8,254 nt of DNA. It comes from Micavibrio sp. (GTDB taxonomy: Bacteria > Pseudomonadota > Alphaproteobacteria > Micavibrionales > Micavibrionaceae). Numbering within the stretch: position 1 is the stretch's first letter; each line of letters begins with the position of its first letter. The DNA is taken from assembly GCA_027066695.1 (NCBI GenBank), contig JAMONE010000172.1, positions 1 through 8,254 on the forward strand, written 5' to 3'. A program made the position numbers and the translations under genes. This document shows, piece after piece, positions 1-6,152 of the stretch. The notes beneath the pieces were generated by a model. It saw only the letters and a program-made list of their open reading frames with translations. It searched no databases and was not told the DNA's origin.

Positions 1-581
1 AGCATATCGCGCATAGTTCCGTCGGCGTAAAGATGAGTGGATAGGATTCCCTCGCCCTGCTCGCTTTCACGTGCTTCTAATATTACCGCGCCCGCGCCAT
101 CACCAAATAAAACGCATGTTGCCCTATCGCTCCAATCCAAAATAGAGCTCATTTTTTCCGCGCCAATAACAAGAACGCGCTTTAACTGGCCTGCTTTAAT
201 AAAATTATCCGCTGTAGCCAGCGCATAAACAAAGCCCGTACAAACGGCTTGAATATCAAAGGCAATCCCCACAGGCACGCCAAGCGCGGCCTGCACACTA
301 ACGGCGACAGAGGGAAATGTTTGATCTGGCGTAGTTGTTGCGACGATAATTCCATCAATATCACTTGCGCTTATTCCAGCGTCTTCCATGGCCTTCTTTG
401 CTGCGTTAATAGCCATATCTGATGTTGATTGATTATCACCAGCAATTGATCTTTGCTTGATACCGCTACGTTGAAAAATCCACTCATCAGAGGTATCAAC
501 TATTTTTGTTAAATCATGATTCGTCATGACTTTTTCAGGAAGGTAACTTCCACTCGAAATAATATGCGAGCATATAGGCAT
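1..581 (-). CDS. fabH: 3-oxoacyl-ACP synthase III (FabH), C-terminus cut by window edge
   Basis: FabH (KAS III) condenses an acyl-CoA primer, usually acetyl-CoA, with malonyl-ACP and so starts type II fatty acid synthesis in the cytoplasm. The reverse complement from the ATG at 579-581 reads open for 193 codons to the left edge, so about the last 40% of a normal ~320-residue protein is missing. Family signs are the N-terminal SGSYLPEKVMTN (residues 10-21), DEWI..R.GI (32-41), the thiolase-fold segment FDIQAVCTGF with the nucleophile at Cys114, and LFGDGAGAV (158-166). The catalytic His and Asn lie beyond the window. An in-frame stop just upstream rules out a longer N-terminus. The start lies 14 bp after the plsX stop, with only a weak purine-rich stretch before it, so translation may be coupled to plsX. 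The plsX-fabH pair is a classic conserved arrangement. Confidence 0.96.
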   Translation of the reverse strand, partial: MPICSHIISSGSYLPEKVMTNHDLTKIVDTSDEWIFQRSGIKQRSIAGDNQSTSDMAINAAKKAMEDAGISASDIDGIIVATTTPDQTFPSVAVSVQAALGVPVGIAFDIQAVCTGFVYALATADNFIKAGQLKRVLVIGAEKMSSILDWSDRATCVLFGDGAGAVILEARESEQGEGILSTHLYADGTMRDM

Positions 582-595
582 GGTTAAAATACTTT

Positions 596-1630
596 CTAAG
601 CACTTTGTGAAAGGAAATTTTCCTGATCTGTAAGATGGCTTATATCACGTGCGACTTGCTGAATATAGCCCTGACGTGAAATTCTTACTGCCATTATAAC
701 AGCAGTGGAAAAACCCAAGGCATCCGCGCCGCCATGGCTTTTAATGCATAGACCGTTTAGCCCAAGAAAAACTCCGCCATTATACAACCGAGGATCCATA
801 CGGCGACCCAAGCATTTCAGAGCAAAGTAAGCAAAAAAACCGCCGATGGTGGCTAATAAATTAGAAGAAAATGATTCTTTGCAATAATGCTTCATTAGCT
901 GACCTACGCCTTCTAATGTTTTTAGTGCAATATTTCCCGCATAACCATCACTTACGATAACGTCAATATTACCATTAGTAATGTCATTACCCTCAACAAA
1001 GCCCTTATAATCACCCGGAAAATCAATACGCGCGAGTATCTCACCCGCAGCGCGAACATGATCAGGGCCTTTTATATCTTCAGAGCCAATATTAAGCAGA
1101 CCAACGCTTGGACGCTCAATCTTTTTATGAGCACGCGCAAAAATAGAGCCTAATACGGCGAATTGCACAAGATTCTCTGCGTCTACTAAAACATTTGCGC
1201 CAAGGTCAAGCATGATAACATCACCATTAACATTAGGCATAACAGAGGCTAGCGCAGGTCTGTGAATTCCCGGTACTGTCTTTAGAACTATTTTAGCAAG
1301 AGCCATTAATGCGCCAGTATTACCCGCAGAAACGATAGCTTCGGCCTCACCATTTTTAACAGCCTCGATAGCCATGCGCATACTTGTACCTTTGCTGGCA
1401 CGCAGCGCAGATGAAGGCTTGTCATTGCTTTTGATTGTTTTCTCAGTGTGAAAAACCTTAGAGCATTTGCCTAAATCTTTATATTTTATTAGATGCTGGT
1501 TTATTTGGTTTTCATCACCAAATAAAAGAAAGCTAACATCAGGACGACCTTTGATAACAAGGGCAAGCGCAGGAATCACTTCGCTTGGGCCATAATCGCC
1601 ACCCATAACATCAATTGAAATTCGCACCAT
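596..1630 (-). CDS. plsX: Phosphate acyltransferase PlsX
   Basis: PlsX converts acyl-ACP and inorganic phosphate to acyl-phosphate, the donor used by PlsY for the first acylation of glycerol 3-phosphate in phospholipid synthesis. It is a soluble, membrane-associated enzyme. From the chosen ATG the protein is 344 residues, a normal family length. It shows the N-terminal ISIDVMGGDYGP (4-15), SAGNTGALMA (101-110), DVIVSDGYAGNIALKTLEG (223-241) and the C-terminal NGGVFLGLNGLCIKSHGGAD (284-303), all PlsX hallmarks. The frame stays open upstream to a GTG at 1669, which would add 13 residues. I prefer the ATG at 1628-1630 because it places DVMGGD at the usual distance from the N-terminus. Neither start has a convincing Shine-Dalgarno sequence, so the start is uncertain. 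It lies between rpmF and fabH in the usual order. Confidence 0.95.
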   Translation of the reverse strand: MVRISIDVMGGDYGPSEVIPALALVIKGRPDVSFLLFGDENQINQHLIKYKDLGKCSKVFHTEKTIKSNDKPSSALRASKGTSMRMAIEAVKNGEAEAIVSAGNTGALMALAKIVLKTVPGIHRPALASVMPNVNGDVIMLDLGANVLVDAENLVQFAVLGSIFARAHKKIERPSVGLLNIGSEDIKGPDHVRAAGEILARIDFPGDYKGFVEGNDITNGNIDVIVSDGYAGNIALKTLEGVGQLMKHYCKESFSSNLLATIGGFFAYFALKCLGRRMDPRLYNGGVFLGLNGLCIKSHGGADALGFSTAVIMAVRISRQGYIQQVARDISHLTDQENFLSQSA

Positions 1631-1701
1631 TTCTGATGATTGGTTATCCGACAAAAAACTAGACCCCACTTAGGTTTTAAAACGCAAACTAATAAAGGTT
1701 A

Positions 1702-1881
1702 CTAATCGCGATCTTCAATAACCTGACGGCCTTTATACATGCCAGTTTTAAGATCAACATGGTGGCGGCGTACTGGCTCACCAGTGCTTGCATCTTCTAC
1801 CCAGTTCTCAACAGTTAGTGAGTCATGAGCGCGGCGCATATTACGTTTTGATTTAGTTGTTTTTCTCTTTGGTACGGCCAT
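1702..1881 (-). CDS. rpmF: 50S ribosomal protein L32
   Basis: This is a 59-codon gene on the reverse strand. The product starts MAVPKRKTTKSKRNMRRAHD, the very conserved L32 N-terminus, and continues with the short VRRHHVDLKTGMYKGRQV segment seen in the alphaproteobacterial form, ending in EDRD. L32 is a small basic protein of the large ribosomal subunit. This version lacks the zinc-binding cysteines found in some L32 proteins; no Cys is present at all. The ATG at 1879-1881 has a clear Shine-Dalgarno AAGGA on the reverse strand (1889-1893), about 7 nt upstream. Its place between yceD and plsX is the conserved yceD-rpmF-plsX-fabH order. A 71-bp gap separates it from plsX, with no obvious terminator. 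Confidence 0.97.
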   Translation of the reverse strand: MAVPKRKTTKSKRNMRRAHDSLTVENWVEDASTGEPVRRHHVDLKTGMYKGRQVIEDRD

Positions 1882-1993
1882 TGCCTTATCCTTTTATTAC
1901 TTTAATTCTTTAAACTCGCTTATAGTTAGGCGAAACAAGGGTAATAACTAAAATATGCGTTCAAAGCAAGTTTTTTTTGATTATCCTTTATTT
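1882..1993 (-). promoter_or_regulatory. yceD-rpmF intergenic leader, possible internal promoter
   Basis: This 112-bp AT-rich gap is the longest inside the leftward block. Apart from the rpmF ribosome binding site (1889-1893), I see no convincing -35/-10 pair and no hairpin. A T-run on the plus strand (1971-1978) has no stem beside it and is read as A's in the direction of transcription, so it is not a terminator for this operon. rpmF often has its own promoter or leader in other bacteria, so an internal promoter here is plausible, but that is inference only. Confidence 0.2.
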
Positions 1994-2596
1994 TTATTTT
2001 TTATCTTCTTTAGCTTTCCAGTCTTTAAGCGCGGCGAATGGGTTGTCATACGTTCCCTCTGGCGCATCGTCAAGCGCAGTTTCTTGGGCTTCATGCTCTG
2101 CTCCATCGGCTCTTGGATATGGATCAAGTGATAGTGATAAGCTCTGAACAACCAGCTCTCCCAGATCAATTTTACCATCAATAATATCTTCAGGGTCTTC
2201 TTGCTCTTCCATTATAGGCTGCTCATTCTTTTCTTTCTTGCTCATGCGCTCACGCTTTGCCTTAACGAAGGAAACCGCACTATTAGGATCAGCAAACCAC
2301 GCATTAAACTCTTCATCTATGCTTTCTTGCACTGGCTCTACGCTTATTATGCATTTTTGTAAAACATCAGCCGAAAGCCGCCCTTTAACATGAATAATTT
2401 TATTTATGCCGTCACGCTGCATTTCAAACAAAGTCTTTAAGTTGTTGATACCATATAAATTAAGCCGCTTACATAGCGCTGGGATAACTTCCTTGGGAGG
2501 CGAGATCTCAACCTCAATAAGCCTTGTGCCTATATTCTCAGATTCAATGAAATGTGACCATTCTTGCTTAGCTGCGCTTGTATTTTTATCTGACAT
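1994..2596 (-). CDS. yceD: YceD family protein (DUF177)
   Basis: This is a DUF177/YceD protein, 200 residues. The family is linked to 23S rRNA accumulation and ribosome assembly in bacteria and chloroplasts; the molecular mechanism is not settled. Visible family signs are EWSHFIE near the N-terminus, GRLSADVLQKCIISVEPV (72-89, the 'G.l.a.v.q.C..sLepv' segment), IDLGELVVQSLSLSLDPYPR (143-162) and the terminal NPFAALKDWK (185-194). Residues 115-140 form a highly charged Lys/Glu linker between the two conserved parts. The ATG at 2594-2596 lies 11 bp inside the end of the upstream chaperone gene, and AGAGGG about 11 nt upstream can serve as ribosome binding site, so the two are probably translationally coupled. 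Position directly before rpmF is the conserved context for this family. Confidence 0.93.
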   Translation of the reverse strand: MSDKNTSAAKQEWSHFIESENIGTRLIEVEISPPKEVIPALCKRLNLYGINNLKTLFEMQRDGINKIIHVKGRLSADVLQKCIISVEPVQESIDEEFNAWFADPNSAVSFVKAKRERMSKKEKNEQPIMEEQEDPEDIIDGKIDLGELVVQSLSLSLDPYPRADGAEHEAQETALDDAPEGTYDNPFAALKDWKAKEDKK

Positions 2597-3146
2597 TATT
2601 TGACTTGCCCTCTATCATTGTAAACTCACTAATATTTTCGGTGTTTTTTAAATTATCACGCATAAATGCACATATAGCATTAACAGCGGTTTCGTCCAGC
2701 TCTTTATTACCAAGCTCCATGGCATATAGATTACGCGCAACAACCTCGCTCAAACTTGTTTGACTTAAGCCGTCAATCTCATCCCCATCAAAAGTTTCAG
2801 GAGAGATCGCCATTTGATAGTTATGCATCCGCCCGTTGAAAGCTTTCATCATTTTTTTCATATGCTTAGGTATGCCGACATCACCAATCCCCATTTCACG
2901 CAGAGTTTGATCCATGTTCTCAAACATTACATCGAACAAATCTTGCGAAAGCTCTTCATAATCTTTGCGATCCATCATGCGATTGAGGATTATAAATATG
3001 TGCAGTAATAACAAATCAAATCGACCATCAAATGTATCAGGCACGCCATAATCAGTATAAAAAACCTCGTTACGAGCATTTTCAAGTGCGCAGGCATATA
3101 AATTCCGCGCTTCTATATTTTTTTGTTTGAATAATTTGTTAAACAT
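2586..3146 (-). CDS. Ubiquinol-cytochrome c chaperone family protein (CBP3-like)
   Basis: The 186-residue product resembles the ubiquinol-cytochrome c chaperone family, bacterial relatives of mitochondrial Cbp3/UQCC1, which assist cytochrome b in assembly of respiratory complex III. The best signature is YGVPDTFDGRFDLLLLHIFI (33-52), followed by a long helical region with SQDLFDVMFENMDQTLREMGIGDVGIPKHMKKM, both typical of this family. There is no signal peptide or membrane segment, consistent with a cytoplasmic or peripheral chaperone. The ATG at 3144-3146 opens the leftward block; only a weak AAAGA precedes it. The gene overlaps yceD by 11 bp and is divergent from bamE across 68 bp, a neighbourhood common in Alphaproteobacteria. 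The role in complex III assembly is inferred from the family; no bc1 genes are in view. Confidence 0.88.
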   Translation of the reverse strand: MFNKLFKQKNIEARNLYACALENARNEVFYTDYGVPDTFDGRFDLLLLHIFIILNRMMDRKDYEELSQDLFDVMFENMDQTLREMGIGDVGIPKHMKKMMKAFNGRMHNYQMAISPETFDGDEIDGLSQTSLSEVVARNLYAMELGNKELDETAVNAICAFMRDNLKNTENISEFTMIEGKSNNVR

Positions 3147-3214
3147 TAATCTTTGCTCTAGGCTTTTTCAAATTTTACATCTAAGGTTCTTTTAAGACCA
3201 CTATATATAAAAGA
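3147..3214. promoter_or_regulatory. Divergent promoter region between CBP3-like gene and bamE
   Basis: This 68-bp AT-rich gap separates two divergently transcribed genes, so it should hold the start signals for both. The TATA-rich run at 3202-3211 could be a -10 element on either strand (TATATA/TATAAA forward, TATAGT-like reversed). I do not see a good -35 at 16-18 bp for either direction, so exact promoters are not called. No hairpin or repeat was noticed. Confidence 0.35.
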
Positions 3215-3667
3215 ATGGCATATAAAGAAATGAAAAATACATTTAAAATCGCATTTTGCCTATTAATATTAACAAGCACAACCGCTTGCTCGCCCGTAAT
3301 CGCGCAACGTGGCAGCTTATTGGAAGACTATCAAATCACGGAAGTCAAGGTGGGTGAGCATTCCCAATCAGATGTATTGCGCCTTATTGGCTCTCCAACT
3401 ACGCAATCAACCTTTAATAATAATGTTTGGTATTATATTGGGCAGGAAACTGAGAAACGGGGTATTCTTGATAGTAAAGTTGTAAAAGAGCGCATTATAA
3501 TGGTGGCATTTAACGATAAAGGCATCGTAGAATCTATTAGCGAAGAATCAGGCGACCGAATGGATATCCCTTATGCGCGCACAAAAACACCAACTCATGG
3601 TAATGAGCTAACCTTCTCTCAGCAATTACTTGGAAACTTAGGGCGTTTTAATGCTCCACAGCAGTAG
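3215..3667 (+). CDS. bamE: Outer membrane assembly lipoprotein BamE (SmpA/OmlA)
   Basis: BamE is a small lipoprotein of the BAM complex, which inserts beta-barrel proteins into the outer membrane. The product has a lipoprotein signal peptide: Lys-rich start, hydrophobic stretch about residues 10-20, then TTAC with the lipidated Cys at 25 in this numbering. The mature part holds the BamE fold signs: VKVGEHSQSDVLRLIGSPT (44-62), VWYYIGQE (71-78) and a beta strand FNDKGIVESI (99-108). The tail GNELTFSQQLLGNLGRF (129-145) is the C-terminal extension usual in alphaproteobacterial BamE. An in-frame ATG at 3230-3232 would give the shorter and quite typical signal peptide MKNTFKIAFCLLIL; the first ATG is kept because AAAAGA lies just before it, but the second is equally possible. 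Confidence 0.93.
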   Translation: MAYKEMKNTFKIAFCLLILTSTTACSPVIAQRGSLLEDYQITEVKVGEHSQSDVLRLIGSPTTQSTFNNNVWYYIGQETEKRGILDSKVVKERIIMVAFNDKGIVESISEESGDRMDIPYARTKTPTHGNELTFSQQLLGNLGRFNAPQQ

Positions 3668-3681
3668 CAAGGTAAGGCCTT

Positions 3682-4173
3682 TTGAAAAATATAAAATTTA
3701 GTAAGCCTATGTATTTATTGATGGTTCTATCAACAGCTTTGCTAATTATAATTTTTAGCCTTTCTCAAAAAAACCTTGATAGATACTGCATGCGCACCTT
3801 AAAGGAGACGAACCTAAGAGATGTACTTACCCTTAACGGCGTTAACACTCTTGATCATAAGGCAAAAACTAACAGTAAACTTGATATTTTACTTCATGAT
3901 GTTCATTTTAGTGGTAACACAAATGATATCCTATTGAATATCTTAGAGACTATTCTTCACGAAAGCATTATTGGTCATATTAAGTATTACATATTTACAA
4001 AATCACCTGCATATAGAAAAAAAGCCAAAGAAATAGCAAACAAATGTCCGCACCCCCCTCAATGGGAAGCCCTTCTAATTAGTAATTATGGTGTTCCAAT
4101 AGAATATTTAAATATTTATTGTTCTGAAGAAAAGCTTTCGATGAGCTGCCCCATACTGGTATCTTTTCACTAA
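3682..4173 (+). CDS. Unrecognised protein with one N-terminal membrane segment
   Basis: I do not recognise this 163-residue protein. It begins with a TTG at 3682-3684, supported by TAAGG (3673-3677), 4 nt upstream. An in-frame ATG at 3709 is the alternative, but it would cut into the start of the hydrophobic segment. Residues about 10-28 (MYLLMVLSTALLIIIFSLS) form one membrane helix preceded by lysines, so the rest probably faces the periplasm. The soluble part has four cysteines (36, 122, 147, 156), an even number that would allow two disulfides, and a basic patch YRKKAKEIANK (111-121). It follows bamE by 14 bp on the same strand and may be co-transcribed with it. Codon use is AT-rich and relaxed, so it could be a young or lineage-specific gene. 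It faces the next gene with 22 bp between them. Confidence 0.6.
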   Translation: MKNIKFSKPMYLLMVLSTALLIIIFSLSQKNLDRYCMRTLKETNLRDVLTLNGVNTLDHKAKTNSKLDILLHDVHFSGNTNDILLNILETILHESIIGHIKYYIFTKSPAYRKKAKEIANKCPHPPQWEALLISNYGVPIEYLNIYCSEEKLSMSCPILVSFH

Positions 4174-4195
4174 AGTGTAAGCAAAAATATATAGA

Positions 4196-4615
4196 CTAAA
4201 TTGGACGCTGCTCTACTACTTGAAGCAAAACTTCAGTCTCTACGTCATCGTCTTCCATAACATGATCCGTTATTTCATTAAGGCGCTCTTTGATTATATC
4301 GACTTGGACAATACCACCTTTCATTGCAGCATGTTCATTCAATGTGCCATACATATCTTGGATATAAGCATCTTTCAAACGAAGTTTCTTTGCCTTAACT
4401 TTATCCGCATCCATTACCCCGCCAACTTCTATAACTACGACAAGATTTAGGATTTGATAAACCCCGTCATTATCAAGAATAGGCAGAATCAAAGGATCAA
4501 GCTTCACATACTCCATAGTCCCTCCCGCAGATTTCTCTGAAGAAGCCGCCGCATATGCGCTACCCGCTGCAAACGAACAGACAATAATACTCAGTAAAAG
4601 TGTAAATATGCGCAT
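4196..4615 (-). CDS. Secreted FliL-related protein
   Basis: This 139-residue protein has a cleavable-looking signal peptide: MRIF, a hydrophobic run to about residue 17, then SAYA|AA with likely cleavage after residue 22. The mature part contains YVKLDPLILPILDNDG (36-51), a Val-rich strand (57-64) and DAYIQDMYGTL (82-92), then IIKERLNEITDHVM (107-120) and VLLQVVEQRPI (129-139). This resembles the FliL C-terminal domain, in particular the short stand-alone FliL-like proteins I recall from Alphaproteobacteria. FliL proper is a single-span inner-membrane protein of the flagellar motor and stator. No flagellar gene is nearby, so a motility role is not shown here. The ATG has AGGGG (4623-4627) on its strand 7 nt upstream, and a promoter candidate lies just behind it. 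Confidence 0.72.
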   Translation of the reverse strand: MRIFTLLLSIIVCSFAAGSAYAAASSEKSAGGTMEYVKLDPLILPILDNDGVYQILNLVVVIEVGGVMDADKVKAKKLRLKDAYIQDMYGTLNEHAAMKGGIVQVDIIKERLNEITDHVMEDDDVETEVLLQVVEQRPI

Positions 4616-4641
4616 AATCTAGCCCCTATTTTTAACAATGC

Positions 4642-4670
4642 ATAGTAGAATGATAACAAAATATTGTTAA
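4642..4670 (-). promoter_or_regulatory. Candidate sigma70-type promoter of the FliL-like gene
   Basis: On the reverse strand, TTAACA (4665-4670) matches the -35 consensus in five of six bases. It is followed after exactly 17 bp by TACTAT (4642-4647), which matches the -10 consensus in four of six. Transcription would start about 20 bp before the ATG at 4615 and include the AGGGG ribosome binding site. In AT-rich DNA such matches can arise by chance. Confidence 0.4.
4654..4669. repeat. Short perfect inverted repeat, possible operator
   Basis: TAACAA (4654-4659) and TTGTTA (4664-4669) form a perfect 6-bp inverted repeat around AATA. A further TTAACAAT at 4632-4639 is the inverse of ATTGTTAA at 4663-4670, so the half-site occurs three times within 40 bp. 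The repeat covers the spacer and -35 of the candidate promoter of the FliL-like gene, where a repressor would bind. It is too short and AT-rich to call with confidence. Confidence 0.25.
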
Positions 4671-4709
4671 TGATAAGTTAGATATAGATAGCATTTGAAG
4701 TAATAAAGT

Positions 4710-4738
4710 TTGACATATGCCTCTTAAACACTTAAATC
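4710..4738 (+). promoter_or_regulatory. Candidate promoter of the 281-codon gene
   Basis: A perfect -35 hexamer TTGACA stands at 4710-4715. At 17 bp spacing the -10 position reads TAAATC (4733-4738), a weak match; a better TATATT at 4739-4744 is too far away (23 bp). The element lies about 30-60 bp before the ATG at 4771 in an otherwise gene-free stretch, in the right direction. Confidence 0.35.
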
Positions 4739-4757
4739 TATATTCAAATAATATTTT

Positions 4758-4763
4758 AAGGGG
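4758..4763 (+). promoter_or_regulatory. Ribosome binding site of the 281-codon gene
   Basis: AAGGGG ends 7 nt before the ATG at 4771. It is one of the strongest Shine-Dalgarno matches in the window and fixes the start of this otherwise unrecognised gene. Confidence 0.7.
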
Positions 4764-4770
4764 ATAATAA

Positions 4771-5616
4771 ATGCCACAACATCAGAAGAAACTGGAGAAC
4801 CACCGCTTTAAAAGAATAGGCAGCTTACTGTTACATGGCGCAAATGAACAAGCCAACGGTGTAGAAGAATGGGAAGATGGTCTTAACGATAGCATAAAAG
4901 TTAAATTTCCCTACCCAATTAGATCTGGTGATGCCATTCCTGAAATAGATCCGGATATAATAAAAATGGGAATCGTTGACGCTGTTGAAAAATGGGTTGC
5001 CCTTGATAAGGTTGGCTTAGGTGAAACCTCATATAAAGCATTAACTCTATTAATGGAAGTTGCCAGAGAATATGAAGCGATTGATGTAATAGATACCATT
5101 ATCCCTATAATTGATAAGCATGAAGGTGATTTGATATCCAGAATGCATGTTCTTGATGATGAGGCTGCTATTTGGAGCATGATTCTAACAATCGCCACTT
5201 TCTCCCCCGAGCCAAGGGCTGTAGATTTCTTTACTGACTTAATCGAAGACGAGCGATTGGTATCTGATTTTGCGCCAATGGCCTTTTTCTCTTTAATGAA
5301 AGATAGGGCGATGGCCGAAAAATGGCCAGAAATAATTACATCGCTAAAACCTTACTTTGATGAATTATCAAGCCATGATGAGGGGCAAGTTATTTTAGAA
5401 GATGTAGCCCAAGAATTAATTGAAAAGACGTCCCCTCAAGCAGTAGTAGATGGTCTAAAGCGCATTGATATAGATGATCATAATTGGCTTTATGATGGTG
5501 TAACTCAATTATTAGACCCTAGATCATATAGATTCAACGTTGAAGTAAATAAAAAAGCACAATTTTTCTTTCAAAATATTCCTGATATTCCGCAAGAAAC
5601 ACTAGATCCCAATTAA
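4771..5616 (+). CDS. Unrecognised soluble acidic helical protein
   Basis: I do not recognise this 281-residue protein. It has no signal peptide or membrane segment, contains no cysteine and is rich in Asp, Glu and Ile. After a basic N-terminus (residues 1-15) and a Gly/Glu-rich part, a segment KVKFPYPIRSGDAIPEIDPD (43-62) leads into about 180 residues that look almost wholly helical. This part has repeated helix pairs of the kind AVEKWVALDKVGLGETSYKA, AIDVIDTIIPIIDKHEGD and AVDFFTDLIEDERL, suggesting a HEAT/TPR-like solenoid. That is a reading of pattern, not a family match. The start is firm: a strong AAGGGG ribosome binding site and an upstream promoter candidate. It is transcribed alone, divergent from the FliL-like gene, and its TAA shares three bases with the nusB stop. 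It is long, and its codon use resembles its neighbours, so I believe it is a real gene. Confidence 0.8.
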   Translation: MPQHQKKLENHRFKRIGSLLLHGANEQANGVEEWEDGLNDSIKVKFPYPIRSGDAIPEIDPDIIKMGIVDAVEKWVALDKVGLGETSYKALTLLMEVAREYEAIDVIDTIIPIIDKHEGDLISRMHVLDDEAAIWSMILTIATFSPEPRAVDFFTDLIEDERLVSDFAPMAFFSLMKDRAMAEKWPEIITSLKPYFDELSSHDEGQVILEDVAQELIEKTSPQAVVDGLKRIDIDDHNWLYDGVTQLLDPRSYRFNVEVNKKAQFFFQNIPDIPQETLDPN

Positions 5617-6152
5617 CGCACTAAAGTTGCAACCTTATCCAGCACGCCATTTACAAATGAGACTTGGCCTTTTTCATAAAAACTATGGGTAACGTTCAGG
5701 TAATCATCAATAATAAGCGCGGTATCGATATCTTGATGGCAGAGCAGTTCACCTATTCCGCAAAGAAGTATCGCCTTTAATAGCGGTTCCATTTCTTTTT
5801 CTGGTGGTGGCGGAGTTATAATAACCTCATCCGAGGCATCGCCCTCTTCTGGTTCAGGAGTTATGCTTACAGGGACTTCCTTCTTATTAATATTAGCCTC
5901 CAGCAGCTCATTCACTTCTACTCTACGCGCATCAAGGCTTTGCAATATGCGTTTAAACAACGCGCCTTGCGGCTTGACGATTTTCTGCTCGTCATTTTCT
6001 TCCATGTCCAAATCAACCTCAAGGCCACGCTCAAGATATTCATGAACCACGGCAGCAATAGGTTTCTGGTTTTGCAAATTTTGATAATAAGCCTGAACAG
6101 CCATCAAACGCGCGGATAGATCTTTATTGTTATTTGGTTTTTTATTAGACAT
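5613..6152 (-). CDS. nusB: Transcription antitermination factor NusB, with a proline/acidic insert
   Basis: NusB binds boxA RNA together with ribosomal protein S10 (NusE) and prevents early termination, mainly in rRNA operons. The product is 179 residues against 139 in E. coli. Family signs are SARLMAVQAYYQ (13-24), IAAVVHEYLERG (32-43), then KAILLCGIGELL (126-137), DIDTALIIDDYLNVTHSFYEKGQ (141-163) and SFVNGVLDKV (165-174), the usual NusB ending. Residues about 91-121 form an unusual low-complexity linker with acidic runs and four consecutive prolines, placed before the C-terminal helices. The ATG at 6150-6152 overlaps the ribH end by 8 bp and has GAGAG just upstream, so translation is probably coupled to ribH. 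ribH-nusB is a very common pair. The gene meets the 281-codon gene tail to tail with overlapping stop codons. Confidence 0.92.
   Translation of the reverse strand: MSNKKPNNNKDLSARLMAVQAYYQNLQNQKPIAAVVHEYLERGLEVDLDMEENDEQKIVKPQGALFKRILQSLDARRVEVNELLEANINKKEVPVSITPEPEEGDASDEVIITPPPPEKEMEPLLKAILLCGIGELLCHQDIDTALIIDDYLNVTHSFYEKGQVSFVNGVLDKVATLVR

Noticed and set aside
1631..1669. Longer PlsX starting at GTG 1669
   Set aside because: The 13 extra residues do not resemble the family N-terminus and the GTG has no Shine-Dalgarno; kept only as an alternative.
1961..1980. T-run on the plus strand as a Rho-independent terminator
   Set aside because: No GC-rich hairpin precedes it and there is no plus-strand gene to terminate; on the coding strand it reads as A's.
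4174..4195. Bidirectional terminator between the two convergent genes
   Set aside because: The 22-bp gap is AT-rich with no stem-loop that could be found by eye.
4220..4450. Open frame of 76 codons on the plus strand
   Set aside because: Antisense to the FliL-like gene, with no ribosome binding site; the reverse strand has signal peptide, promoter and family features.
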